From: Rhynchopus euleeides | Taxonomy: Eukaryota > Euglenozoa > Diplonemea > Diplonemida > Diplonemidae | NCBI GenBank assembly: GCA_963210315.1 | Contig: OY723281.1 | Span: 1,798,001 to 1,862,000 of the forward strand | Direction of reading: 5' to 3' | DNA length: 64,000 nt | In this document: one piece after another, positions 48,701-62,000 of the stretch | Numbering within the stretch: the stretch's first letter is position 1 | Layout: the number at the start of each line of letters is the position of its first letter | Notes under the pieces: generated by a model | What the model was told of the DNA's origin: nothing | What the model saw: the letters and a program-made list of their open reading frames with translations, nothing else | The model's database searches: none | Program-made: the position numbers and the translations under genes

Positions 48701-51700
48701 ATGTCTCACCCTAGGAGAGTGTCGGAGTGGGTATGTAGGTGTCACGCGGCTATGTCTCACCCTATGAGAGTGTCGGAGTGGGTGTTTAGGTGTCACGCGG
48801 CTATGTCTCAACCTAGGAGAGTGTCAGAGTGGGTGTTTAGGTGTCACGCGGCTATGTCTCAACCTAGGAGAGTGTCGGAGTGGGTATGTAGGTGTCACGC
48901 GGCTATGTCTCACCCTATGAGAGTGTCGGAGTGGGTGTTTAGGTGTCACGCGGCTATGTCTCACCCTAGGAGAGTGTCGGAGTGGGTGTTTAGGTGTCAC
49001 GCGGCTATGTCTCACCCTATGAGAGTGTCGGAGTGGGTGTTTAGGTGTCACGCGGCTATGTCTCAACCTATGAGAGTGTCGTAGTGGGTATGTAGGTGTC
49101 ACGCGGCTATGTCTCACCCTAGGAGAGTGTCGGAGTGGGTATGTAGGTGTCACGCGGCTATGTCTCACCCTATGAGAGTGTCGGAGTGGGTGTTTAGGTG
49201 TCACGCGGCTATGTCTCACCCTATGAGAGTGTCGGAGTGGGTGTTTAGGTGTCACGCGGCTATGTCTCAACCTAGGAGAGTGTCGTAGTGGGTGTTTAGG
49301 TGTCACGCGGCTATGTCTCAACCTAGGAGAGTGTCGGAGTGGGTATGTAGGTGTCACGCGGCTATGTCGCAACCTAGGAGAGTGTCGTAGTGGGTGTTTA
49401 GGTGTCACGCGGCTATGTCTCAACCTAGGAGAGTGTCGGAGTGGGTATGTAGGTGTCACGCGGCTATGTCGCAACCTAGGAGAGTGTCGGAGTGGGTGTT
49501 TAGGTGTCACGCGGCTATGTCTCACCCTATGAGAGTGTCGTAGTGGGTATGTAGGTGTCACGCGGCTATGTCTCACCCTAGGAGAGTGTCGGAGTGGGTG
49601 TTTAGGTGTCACGCGGCTATGTCTCACCCTATGAGAGTGTCGGAGTGTGTGTTTAGGTGTCACGCGGCTATGTCTCAACCTATGAGAGTGTCGTAGTGGG
49701 TATGTAGGTGTCACGCGGCTATGTCTCACCCTAGGAGAGTGTCGGAGTGGGTATGCAGGTGTCACGCGGCTATGTCGCAACCTAGGAGAGTGTCGTAGTG
49801 GGTGTTTAGGTGTCACGCGGCTATGTCTCACCCTATGAGAGTGTCGTAGTGGGTGTTTAGGTGTCACGCGGCTATGTCTCACCCTATGAGAGTGTCGGAG
49901 TGGGTGTTTAGGTGTCACGCGGCTATGTCTCACCCTAGGAGAGTGTCGGAGTGGGTGTTTAGGTGTCACGCGGCTATGTCTCACCCAATGAGAGTGTCGG
50001 AGTGGGTGTTTAGGTGTCACGCGGCTATGTCTCAACCTATGAGAGTGTCGTAGTGGGTATGTAGGTGTCACGCGGCTATGTCTCACCCTAGGAGAGTGTC
50101 GGAGTGGGTGTTTAGGTGTCACGCGGCTATGTCTCAACCTAGGAGAGTGTCAGAGTGGGTGTTTAGGTGTCACGCGGCTATGTCTCACCCTAGGAGAGTG
50201 TCGGAGTGGGTATGTAGGTGTCACGCGGCTATGTCTCACCCTATGAGAGTGTCGGAGTGGGTGTTTAGGTGTCACGCGGCTATGTCTCACCCTAGGAGAG
50301 TGTCGGAGTGGGTGTTTAGGTGTCACGCGGCTATGTCTCAACCTATGAGAGTGTCGTAGTGGGTATGTAGGTGTCACGCGGCTATGTCTCACCCTAGGAG
50401 AGTGTCGGAGTGGGTATGTAGGTGTCACGCGGCTATGTCTCACCCTATGAGAGTGTCGGAGTGGGTGTTTAGGTGTCACGCGGCTATGTCTCACCCTATG
50501 AGAGTGTCGGAGTGGGTGTTTAGGTGTCACGCGGCTATGTCTCAACCTAGGAGAGTGTCAGAGTGGGTGTTTAGGTGTCACGCGGCTATGTCTCAACCTA
50601 GGAGAGTGTCGGAGTGGGTATGTAGGTGTCACGCGGCTATGTCTCACCCTATGAGAGTGTCGGAGTGGGTGTTTAGGCGTCACGCGGCTATGTCTCACCC
50701 TAGGAGAGTGTCGGAGTGGCTGTTTAGGTGTCACGCGGCTATGTCTCACCCTAGGAGAGTGTCGGAGTGGGTGTTTAGGTGTCACGCGGCTATGTCTCAC
50801 CCTATGAGAGTGTCGGAGTGGGTGTTTAGGTGTCACGCGGCTATGTCTCAACCTATGAGAGTGTCGTAGTGGGTATGTAGGTGTCACGCGGCTATGTCTC
50901 ACCCTAGGAGAGTGTCGGAGTGGGTATGTAGGTGTCACGCGGCTATGTCTCACCCTATGAGAGTGTCGGAGTGGGTGTTTAGGTGTCACGCGGCTATGTC
51001 TCAACCTAGGAGAGTGTCAGAGTGGGTGTTTAGGTGTCACGCGGCTATGTCTCACCCTAGGAGAGTGTCGGAGTGGGTATGTAGGTGTCACGCGGCTATG
51101 TCTCACCCTATGAGAGTGTCGGAGTGGGTGTTTAGGTGTCACGCGGCTATGTCTCACCCTAGGAGAGTGTCGGAGTGGGTGTTTAGGTGTCACGCGGCTA
51201 TGTCTCACCCTATGAGAGTGTCGGAGTGGGTGTTTAGGTGTCACGCGGCTATGTCTCAACCTATGAGAGTGTCGTAGTGGGTATGTAGGTGTCACGCGGC
51301 TATGTCTCACCCTAGGAGAGTGTCGGAGTGGGTATGTAGGTGTCACGCGGCTATGTCTCACCCTATGAGAGTGTCGGAGTGGGTGTTTAGGTGTCACGCG
51401 GCTATGTCTCACCCTATGAGAGTGTCGGAGTGGGTGTTTAGGTGTCACGCGGCTATGTCTCAACCTAGGAGAGTGTCAGAGTGGGTGTTTAGGTGTCACG
51501 CGGCTATGTCTCAACCTAGGAGAGTGTCGGAGTGGGTATGTAGGTGTCACGCGGCTATGTCTCACCCTATGAGAGTGTCGGAGTGGGTGTTTAGGCGTCA
51601 CGCGGCTATGTCTCACCCTAGGAGAGTGTCGGAGTGGCTGTTTAGGTGTCACGCGGCTATGTCTCACCCTAGGAGAGTGTCGGAGTGGGTGTTTAGGTGT

Positions 51701-54700
51701 CACGCGGCTATGTCTCACCCTATGAGAGTGTCGGAGTGGGTGTTTAGGTGTCACGCGGCTATGTCTCAACCTATGAGAGTGTCGTAGTGGGTATGTAGGT
51801 GTCACGCGGCTATGTCTCACCCTAGGAGAGTGTCGGAGTGGGTATGTAGGTGTCACGCGGCTATGTCGCAACCTAGGAGAGTGTCGTAGTGGGTGTTTAG
51901 GTGTCACGCGGCTATGTCTCACCCTATGAGAGTGTCGTAGTGGGTGTTTAGGTGTCACGCGGCTATGTCTCACCCTATGAGAGTGTCGGAGTGGGTGTTT
52001 AGGTGTCACGCGGCTATGTCTCACCCTAGGAGAGTGTCGGAGTGGGTGTTTAGGTGTCACGCGGCTATGTCTCACCCAATGAGAGTGTCGGAGTGGGTGT
52101 TTAGGTGTCACGCGGCTATGTCTCAACCTATGAGAGTGTCGTAGTGGGTATGTAGGTGTCACGCGGCTATGTCTCACCCTAGGAGAGTGTCGGAGTGGGT
52201 ATGTAGGTGTCACGCGGCTATGTCTCACCCTATGAGAGTGTCGGAGTGGGTGTTTAGGTGTCACGCGGCTATGTCTCAACCTAGGAGAGTGTCAGAGTGG
52301 GTGTTTAGGTGTCACGCGGCTATGTCTCAACCTAGGAGAGTGTCGGAGTGGGTATGTAGGTGTCACGCGGCTATGTCTCACCCTATGAGAGTGTCGGAGT
52401 GGGTGTTTAGGCGTCACGCGGCTATGTCTCACCCTAGGAGAGTGTCGGAGTGGGTGTTTAGGTGTCACGCGGCTATGTCTCACCCTAGGAGAGTGTCGGA
52501 GTGGGTGTTTAGGTGTCACGCGGCTATGTCTCACCCTATGAGAGTGTCGGAGTGGGTGTTTAGGTGTCACGCGGCTATGTCTCACCCTAGGAGAGTGTCG
52601 GAGTGGGTGTTTAGGTGTCACGCGGCTATGTCTCAACCTAGGAGAGTGTCGTAGTGGGTGTTTAGGTGTCACGCGGCTATGTCTCACCCTATGAGAGTGT
52701 CGTAGTGGGTGTTTAGGTGTCACGCGGCTATGTCTCACCCTAGGAGAGTGTCGGAGTGGGTGTTTAGGTGTCACGCGGCTATGTCTCAACCTAGGAGAGT
52801 GTCGTAGTGGGTGTTTAGGTGTCACGCGGCTATGTCTCAACCTAGGAGAGTGTCGGAGTGGGTGTTTAGGTGTCACGCGGCTATGTCTCAACCTAGGAGA
52901 GTGTCGTAGTGGGTGTTTAGGTGTCACGCGGCTATGTCTCAACCTAGGAGAGTGTCGTAGTGGGTGTTTAGGTGTCACGCGGCTATGTCTCACCCTAGGA
53001 GAGTGTCGGAGTGGGTGTTTAGGTGTCACGCGGCTATGTCTCAACCTAGGAGAGTGTCGTAGTGGGTGTTTAGGTGTCACGCGGCTATGTCTCAACCTAG
53101 GAGAGTGTCGTAGTGGGTGTTTAGGTGTCACGCGGCTATGTCTCACCCTAGGAGAGTGTCGGAGTGGGTGTTTAGGTGTCACGCGGCTATGTCTCAACCT
53201 AGGAGAGTGTCGTAGTGGGTGTTTAGGTGTCACGCGGCTATGTCTCAACCTAGGAGAGTGTCGTAGTGGGTGTTTAGGTGTCACGCGGCTATGTCTCACC
53301 CTATGAGAGTGTCGGAGTGGGTGTTTAGGTGTCACGCGGCTATGTCTCAACCTATGAGAGTGTCGTAGTGGGTATGTAGGTGTCACGCGGCTATGTCTCA
53401 CCCTAGGAGAGTGTCGGAGTGGGTATGTAGGTGTCACGCGGCTATGTCTCACCCTATGAGAGTGTCGGAGTGGGTGTTTAGGTGTCACGCGGCTATGTCT
53501 CAACCTAGGAGAGTGTCAGAGTGGGTGTTTAGGTGTCACGCGGCTATGTCTCAACCTAGGAGAGTGTCGGAGTGGGTATGTAGGTGTCACGCGGCTATGT
53601 CTCACCCTATGAGAGTGTCGGAGTGGGTGTTTAGGTGTCACGCGGCTATGTCTCACCCTAGGAGAGTGTCGGAGTGGGTGTTTAGGTGTCACGCGGCTAT
53701 GTCTCACCCTATGAGAGTGTCGGAGTGGGTGTTTAGGTGTCACGCGGCTATGTCTCAACCTATGAGAGTGTCGTAGTGGGTATGTAGGTGTCACGCGGCT
53801 ATGTCTCACCCTAGGAGAGTGTCGGAGTGGGTATGTAGGTGTCACGCGGCTATGTCTCACCCTATGAGAGTGTCGGAGTGGGTGTTTAGGTGTCACGCGG
53901 CTATGTCTCAACCTAGGAGAGTGTCGTAGTGGGTATGTAGGTGTCACGCGGCTATGTCTCACCCTAGGAGAGTGTCGGAGTGGGTATGTAGGTGTCACGC
54001 GGCTATGTCGCAACCTAGGAGAGTGTCGTAGTGGGTGTTTAGGTGTCACGCGGCTATGTCTCACCCTATGAGAGTGTCGTAGTGGGTGTTTAGGTGTCAC
54101 GCGGCTATGTCTCACCCTATGAGAGTGTCGGAGTGGGTGTTTAGGTGTCACGCGGCTATGTCTCACCCTAGGAGAGTGTCGGAGTGGGTGTTTAGGTGTC
54201 ACGCGGCTATGTCTCAACCTATGAGAGTGTCGTAGTGGGTATGTAGGTGTCACGCGGCTATGTCTCACCCTAGGAGAGTGTCGGAGTGGGTATGTAGGTG
54301 TCACGCGGCTATGTCTCACCCTATGAGAGTGTCGGAGTGGGTGTTTAGGTGTCACGCGGCTATGTCTCAACCTAGGAGAGTGTCAGAGTGGGTGTTTAGG
54401 TGTCACGCGGCTATGTCTCAACCTAGGAGAGTGTCGGAGTGGGTATGTAGGTGTCACGCGGCTATGTCTCACCCTATGAGAGTGTCGGAGTGGGTGTTTA
54501 GGTGTGACGCGGCTATGTCTCACCCTAGGAGAGTGTCGGAGTGGGTGTTTAGGTGTCACGCGGCTATGTCTCACCCTAGGAGAGTGTCGGAGTGGGTGTT
54601 TAGGTGTCACGCGGCTATGTCTCAACCTATGAGAGTGTCGTAGTGGGTATGTAGGTGTCACGCGGCTATGTCTCACCCTAGGAGAGTGTCGGAGTGGGTA

Positions 54701-57700
54701 TGTAGGTGTCACGCGGCTATGTCTCACCCTATGAGAGTGTCGGAGTGGGTGTTTAGGTGTCACGCGGCTATGTCTCACCCTATGAGAGTGTCGGAGTGGG
54801 TGTTTAGGTGTCACGCGGCTATGTCTCAACCTAGGAGAGTGTCAGAGTGGGTGTTTAGGTGTCACGCGGCTATGTCTCAACCTAGGAGAGTGTCGGAGTG
54901 GGTATGTAGGTGTCACGCGGCTATGTCTCACCCTATGAGAGTGTCGGAGTGGGTGTTTAGGTGTCACGCGGCTATGTCTCACCCTATGAGAGTGTCGGAG
55001 TGGGTGTTTAGGTGTCACGCGGCTATGTCTCAACCTAGGAGAGTGTCGGAGTGGGTGTGTAGGTGTCACGCGGCTATGTCTCACCCTATGAGAGTGTCGT
55101 AGTGGGTGTTTAGGTGTCACGCGGCTATGTCTCACCCTAGGAGAGTGTCGGAGTGGGTGTTTAGGTGTCACGCGGCTATGTCTCACCCTAGGAGAGTGTC
55201 GGAGTGGGTGTTTAGGTGTCACGCGGCTATGTCTCAACCTAGGAGAGTGTCGGAGTGGGTGTGTAGGTGTCACGCGGCTATGTCTCACCCTATGAGAGTG
55301 TCGTAGTGGGTGTTTAGGTGTCACGCGGCTATGTCTCACCCTAGGGGAGTGTCGGAGTGGGTGTTTAGGTGTCACGCGGCTATGTCTCAACCTAGGAGAG
55401 TGTCGTAGTGGGTGTTTAGGTGTCACGCGGCTATGTCTCACCCTAGGAGAGTGTCGGAGTGGGTGTTTAGGTGTCACGCGGCTATGTCTCAACCTAGGAG
55501 AGTGTCGTAGTGGGTGTTTAGGTGTCACGCGGCTATGTCTCAACCTAGGAGAGTGTCGTAGTGGGTGTTAGGTGTCACGCGGCTATGTCTCACCCTATGA
55601 GAGTGTCGGAGTGGGTGTTTAGGTGTCACGCGGCTATGTCTCAACCTATGAGAGTGTCGTAGTGGGTATGTAGGTGTCACGCGGCTATGTCTCACCCTAG
55701 GAGAGTGTCGGAGTGGGTGTTTAGGTGTCACGCGGCTATGTCTCAACCTAGGAGAGTGTCAGAGTGGGTGTTTAGGTGTCACGCGGCTATGTCTCAACCT
55801 CGGAGAGTGTCGGAGTGGGTATGTAGGTGTCACGCGGCTATGTCTCACCCTATGAGAGTGTCGGAGTGGGTGTTTAGGTGTCACGCGGCTATGTCTCACC
55901 CTAGGAGAGTGTCGTAGTGGGTGTTTAGGTGTCACGCGGCTATGTCTCACCCTATGAGAGTGTCGGAGTGGGTGTTTAGGTGTCACGCGGCTATGTCTCA
56001 ACCTATGAGAGTGTCGTAGTGGGTATGTAGGTGTCACGCGGCTATGTCTCACCCTAGGAGAGTGTCGGAGTGGGTATGTAGGTGTCACGCGGCTATGTCT
56101 CACCCTATGAGAGTGTCGGAGTGGGTGTTTAGGTGTCACGCGGCTATGTCGCACCCTATGAGAGTGTCGGAGTGGGTGTTTAGGTGTCACGCGGCTATGT
56201 CTCAACCTAGGAGAGTGTCAGAGTGGGTGTTTAGGTGTCACGCGGCTATGTCTCAACCTAGGAGAGTGTCGGAGTGGGTATGTAGGTGTCACGCGGCTAT
56301 GTCTCACCCTAGGAGAGTGTCGGAGTGGGTGTTTAGGTGTCACGCGGCTATGTCTCACCCTATGAGAGTGTCGGAGTGGGTGTTTAGGTGTCACGCGGCT
56401 ATGTCTCACCCTATGAGAGTGTCGGAGTGGGTGTTTAGGTGTCACCCGGCTATGTCTCACCCTAGGAGAGTGTCGGAGTGGGTGTTTAGGTGTCACGCGG
56501 CTATGTCTCAACCTAGGAGAGTGTCGGAGTGGGTATGTAGGTGTCACGCGGCTATGTCTCACCCTATGAGAGTGTCGGAGTGGGTGTTTAGGTGTCACGC
56601 GGCTATGTCTCACCCTAGGAGAGTGTCGGAGTGGGTGTTTAGGTGTCACGCGGCTATGTCTCAACCTATGAGAGTGTCGTAGTGGGTATGTAGGTGTCAC
56701 GCGGCTATGTCTCACCCTAGGAGAGTGTCGGAGTGGGTATGTAGGTGTCACGCGGCTATGTCTCACCCTATGAGAGTGTCGGAGTGGGTGTTTAGGTGTC
56801 ACGCGGCTATGTCTCACCCTATGAGAGTGTCGGAGTGGGTGTTTAGGTGTCACGCGGCTATGTCTCAACCTAGGAGAGTGTCAGAGTGGGTGTTTAGGTG
56901 TCACGCGGCTATGTCTCAACCTAGGAGAGTGTCGGAGTGGGTATGTAGGTGTCACGCGGCTATGTCTCACCCTAGGAGAGTGTCGGAGTGGGTGTTTAGG
57001 TGTCACGCGGCTATGTCTCACCCTATGAGAGTGTCGGAGTGGGTGTTTAGGTGTCACGCGGCTATGTCTCACCCTATGAGAGTGTCGGAGTGGGTGTTTA
57101 GGTGTCACCCGGCTATGTCTCACCCTAGGAGAGTGTCGGAGTGGGTGTTTAGGTGTCACGCGGCTATGTCTCAACCTAGGAGAGTGTCGGAGTGGGTATG
57201 TAGGTGTCACGCGGCTATGTCTCACCCTATGAGAGTGTCGGAGTGGGTGTTTAGGTGTCACCCGGCTATGTCTCACCCTAGGAGAGTGTCGGAGTGGGTG
57301 TTTAGGTGTCACGCGGCTATGTCTCACCCTATGAGAGTGTCGGAGTGGGTGTTTAGGTGTCACGCGGCTATGTCTCACCCTAGGAGAGTGTCGGAGTGGG
57401 TGTGTAGGTGTCACGCGGCTATGTCTCACCCTATGAGAGTGTCGTAGTGGGTGTTTAGGTGTCACGCGGCTATGTCTCACCCTAGGAGAGTGTCGGAGTG
57501 GGTGTTTAGGTGTCACGCGGCTATGTCTCAACCTAGGAGAGTGTCGTAGTGGGTGTTTAGGTGTCACGCGGCTATGTCTCAACCTAGGAGAGTGTCGGAA
57601 TGGGTGTGTAGGTGTCACGCGGCTATGTCTCAACCTAGGAGAGTGTCGGAGTGGGTGTTTAGGTGTCACGCGGCTATGTCTCAACCTAGGAGAGTGTCGG

Positions 57701-58309
57701 AATGGGTGTGTAGGTGTCACGCGGCTATGTCTCAACCTAGGAGAGTGTCGGAGTGGGTGTTTAGGTGTCACGCGGCTATGTCTCAACCTAGGAGAGTGTC
57801 GTAGTGGGTGTTTAGGTGTCACGCGGCTATGTCTCAACCTAGGAGAGTGTCGTAGTGGGTGTTTAGGTGTCACGCGGCTATGTCTCAACCTAGGAGAGTG
57901 TCGGAATGGGTGTGTAGGTGTCACGCGGCTATGTCTCAACCTAGGAGAGTGTCGGAGTGGGTGTTTAGGTGTCACGCGGCTATGTCTCAACCTAGGAGAG
58001 TGTCGTAGTGGGTGTTTAGGTGTCACGCGGCTATGTCTCAACCTAGGAGAGTGTCGTAGTGGGTGTTTAGGTGTCACGCGGCTATGTCTCAACCTAGGAG
58101 AGTGTCGTAGTGGGTGTTTAGGTGTCACGCGGCTATGTCTCAACCTAGGAGAGTGTCGTAGTGGGTGTTTAGGTGTCACGCGGCTATGTCTCAACCTAGG
58201 AGAGTGTCGGAAGGGGTGTGTAGGTGTCACGCGGCTATGTCTCAACGTAGGAGAGTGTCGGAATGGGTATGTAGGTGTCACGCGGCTATGTCTCAACCTA
58301 GGAGAGTGT
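45784..58309. repeat. 51-bp tandem satellite array, ~246 units (12.5 kb)
   Basis: The unit runs TCACGCGGCTATGTCTCA...GGGTGTTTAGGTG (51 bp), with a few recurrent variants: CCCTATGAG/CCCTAGGAG/ACCTAGGAG, TCGGAG/TCGTAG/TCAGAG, and GTTT/ATGT. Only one 1-nt indel (near 55569) was noticed in the whole array. Variants recur in blocks: the TCAGAG variant appears at 47906, 48824, 50150, 50558, 51017, 51476, 52292, 53516, 54383, 54842, 55759, 56218 and 56881, with spacings that are multiples of 51, often 459 bp (9 units). The array therefore has higher-order structure. Because 51 is divisible by 3, long stop-free frames exist on both strands; I do not regard them as genes. Confidence 0.95.
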
Positions 58310-58366
58310 AGGGCCTGGCAAGCTACCCCGGGGAGACCGTGGATAAAATTATTTCCGGCTGAAATT
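58310..58366. other. Short junction between 51-bp array and leader copy 2
   Basis: GGGCCTGGCAAGCTACCCCG and onward: unique sequence ending the array, without homology noticed elsewhere. Confidence 0.5.
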
Positions 58367-58956
58367 TCGCATTGTCTAAAACACTACCCCACCAAAAATC
58401 ACTCTACGGAATCCGTTAGAGCTAGCAGGAGCTAGCAGAAATTAAATGCTGCCCGTTTGTTAAATTTAGAATCATAAAAACTGTCAAAAACCGGTGCCTC
58501 TGCGACTTGGTCAAAATCACGAAAAAAAGTCGAAATTTTTTTTCTCGAATTTTCGCCCAAAACTGTCAAACCATGAAAACACCATTTTTCCGCCCCCAGA
58601 CACACCCACACCCAGAAAAAAATGGGTTTTGGGCGACTTTTTGGGGTGCAAAATTTTCACTTTTTTGGGTGAAAAATGGCCTGGGGGGGCCTCTGGGCCT
58701 ATTTTGGGGGGTTTTCGAAGGGTTTTGGGACCCTCCAGACACCACAACAGCACTGTCTGGAGGGGTTACTGCATGTTAAACCCCATTCTCTGCTCCCAAG
58801 GCAGGGCAGCTCCTGGTGAGTAGGTGGTACCTGGCACGTCCTTGACGTGTGGTGCTCCTCTCATCAGCAGCTGAGTGGTGAGGGGCATGCCTCCATTTAA
58901 CATATTGTTAAGAGTGTTGGAGTGCACGCCTCCTGAAGGTGTGGTGTTGGGCAGGA
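58367..58956. repeat. Satellite leader, copy 2 (~590 bp)
   Basis: Direct-repeat homologue of 45212-45783, including TCGCATTGTCTAAAACACTACC, CTGCCCGTTTGTTAAATTT, the core element (58775-58891) and GTGTTGGAGTGCACGCCTCC. About 125 bp later the 120-bp array begins. Each leader is thus followed by a tandem array of different sequence. Confidence 0.8.
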
Positions 58957-59064
58957 CGAAAAGCCGACGGCGAGATACTCCTGTGCGAACATGTGGCTGC
59001 TGTGACTCGAAATTCTCGACGTCTGATAGCTGTTTGCTTTTTGGGTGCTGAGCGACCTCTGTGA

Positions 59065-62000
59065 GCTGTGAGCGACCAATGCAAATGGGTCGGAAAGGGT
59101 CATCCTGTGCCTGGAATACCTGGGGGCTGCTCAGGAAGTGCGGGGGCTGCGCAGCGGATTCTATTGGTCTCCGGCATGCTGATCGGGTGTCCGGCAGGGT
59201 GCAAATGGGTCGGAATGGGTCGTCCTGTGCCTCGAATACCTGGGGGCTGCTCAGGACGTGTGGGGGCTGCTCAGCGGATTCTATTGGTCTCCGGCATGCT
59301 GATCGGGTATCCGGCAGGGTGCAAATGGGTCGGAAAGGGTCATCCTGTGCCTGGAATACCTGGGGGCTGCTCAGGAAGTGCGGGGGCTGCGCAGCGGATT
59401 CTATTGGTCTCCGGCATGCTGATCGGGTGTCCGGCAGGGTGCAAATGGGTCGGAATGGGTCGTCCTGTGCCTCGAATACCTGGGGGCTGCTCAGGACGTG
59501 TGGGGGCTGCTCAGCGGATTCTATTGGTCTCCGGCATGCTGATCGGGTGTCCGGCAGGGTGCAAATGGGTCAGAATGGGTCGTCCTGTGTCTGGAGTACC
59601 TGGGGGCTGCTCAGGAAAGTTGGGGGCTGCTCAGCGGATTCTATTGGTCTCCGGCATGCTGATCGGGTGTTCGGCAGGGTGCAAATGGGTCGGAATGGGT
59701 CGTCCTGTGCCTGGAATATCTGGGGGCTGCTCAGGAAGTGTGGGGGCTGCTCAGCGGATTCTATTGGTCTCCGGCATGCTGATCGGGTATCCGGCAGGGT
59801 GGAAATGGGTCGGAATGGGTCGTCCTGTGCCTGGAATACCTGGGGGCTGCTCAGGAAGTGTGGGGGCTGCGCAGCGGATTCTATTGGTCTCCGGCATGCT
59901 GATCGGGTGTCCGGCAGGGTGCAAATGGGTCGGAATGGGTCGTCCTGTGCCTGGAGTACCTGGGGGCTGCTCAGGAAGTGTGGGGGCTGCTCAGCGGATT
60001 CTATTGGTCTCCGGCATGCTGATCGGGTGTTCGGCAGGGTGCAAATGGGTCGGAATGGGTCGTCCTGTGCCTGGAATATCTGGGGGCTGCTCAGGAAGTG
60101 TGGGGGCTGCTCAGCGGATTCTATTGGTCTCCGGCATGCTGATCGGGTATCCGGCAGGGTGGAAATGGGTCAGAATGGGTCGTCCTGTGTCTGGAGTACC
60201 TGGGGGCTGCTCAGGAAGTGTGGGGGCTGCGCAGCGGATTCTATTGGTCTCCGGCATGCTGATCGGGTGTCCGGCAGGGTGCAAATGGGTCGGAATGGGT
60301 CGTCCTGTGCCTGGAGTACCTGGGGGCTGCTCAGGAAAGTTGGGGGCTGCTCAGCGGATTCTATTGGTCTCCGGCATGCTGATCGGGTATCCGGCAGGGT
60401 GGAAATGGGTCGGAATGGGTCGTCCTGTGCCTGGAATACCTGGGGGCTGCTCAGGAAGTGTGGGGGCTGCGCAGCGGATTCTATTGGTCTCCGGCATGCT
60501 GATCGGGTGTCCGGCAGGGTGCAAATGGGTCGGAATGGGTCGTCCTGTGCCTGGAGTACCTGGGGGCTGCTCAGGAAGTGTGGGGGCTGCTCAGCGGATT
60601 CTATTGGTCTCCGGCATGCTGATCGGGTGTTCGGCAGGGTGCAAATGGGTCGGAATGGGTCGTCCTGTGCCTGGAATATCTGGGGGCTGCTCAGGAAGTG
60701 TGGGGGCTGCTCAGCGGATTCTATTGGTCTCCGGCATGCTGATCGGGTATCCGGCAGGGTGGAAATGGGTCGGAATGGGTCGTCCTGTGCCTGGAATACC
60801 TGGGGGCTGCTCAGGAAGTGTGGGGGCTGCGCAGCGGATTCTATTGGTCTCCGGCATGCTGATCGGGTGTCCGGCAGGGTGCAAATGGGTCGGAATGGGT
60901 CGTCCTGTGCCTGGAGTACCTGGGGGCTGCTCAGGAAGTGTGGGGGCTGCTCAGCGGATTCTATTGGTCTCCGGCATGCTGATCGGGTGTTCGGCAGGGT
61001 GCAAATGGGTCGGAATGGGTCGTCCTGTGCCTGGAATATCTGGGGGCTGCTCAGGAAGTGTGGGGGCTGCTCAGCGGATTCTATTGGTCTCCGGCATGCT
61101 GATCGGGTATCCGGCAGGGTGGAAATGGGTCAGAATGGGTCGTCCTGTGTCTGGAGTACCTGGGGGCTGCTCAGGAAGTGTGGGGGCTGCGCAGCGGATT
61201 CTATTGGTCTCCGGCATGCTGATCGGGTGTCCGGCAGGGTGCAAATGGGTCGGAATGGGTCGTCCTGTGCCTGGAGTACCTGGGGGCTGCTCAGGAAAGT
61301 TGGGGGCTGCTCAGCGGATTCTATTGGTCTCCGGCATGCTGATCGGGTATCCGGCAGGGTGGAAATGGGTCGGAATGGGTCGTCCTGTGCCTGGAATACC
61401 TGGGGGCTGCTCAGGAAGTGTGGGGGCTGCGCAGCGGATTCTATTGGTCTCCGGCATGCTGATCGGGTGTCCGGCAGGGTGCAAATGGGTCGGAATGGGT
61501 CGTCCTGTGCCTGGAGTACCTGGGGGCTGCTCAGGAAGTGTGGGGGCTGCTCAGCGGATTCTATTGGTCTCCGGCATGCTGATCGGGTGTTCGGCAGGGT
61601 GCAAATGGGTCGGAATGGGTCGTCCTGTGCCTGGAATATCTGGGGGCTGCTCAGGAAGTGTGGGGGCTGCTCAGCGGATTCTATTGGTCTCCGGCATGCT
61701 GATCGGGTGTTCGGCAGGGTGCAAATGGGTCGGAATGGGTCGTCCTGTGCCTGGAATATCTGGGGGCTGCTCAGGAAGTGTGGGGGCTGCTCAGCGGATT
61801 CTATTGGTCTCCGGCATGCTGATCGGGTATCCGGCAGGGTGGAAATGGGTCAGAATGGGTCGTCCTGTGTCTGGAGTACCTGGGGGCTGCTCAGGAAGTG
61901 TGGGGGCTGCGCAGCGGATTCTATTGGTCTCCGGCATGCTGATCGGGTGTCCGGCAGGGTGCAAATGGGTCGGAATGGGTCGTCCTGTGCCTGGAGTACC

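Noticed and set aside
45734-58296. Very long minus-strand ORFs (up to 719 codons, R-H-S-R-V-T-P-K-H-P-L repeats) and matching plus-strand ORFs in the 51-bp array
   Set aside because: A 51-bp unit is divisible by 3, so frames stay open on both strands. Stops arise by recurring variants (CGA to TGA on the minus strand) spread by array homogenisation. No sign of codon constraint.
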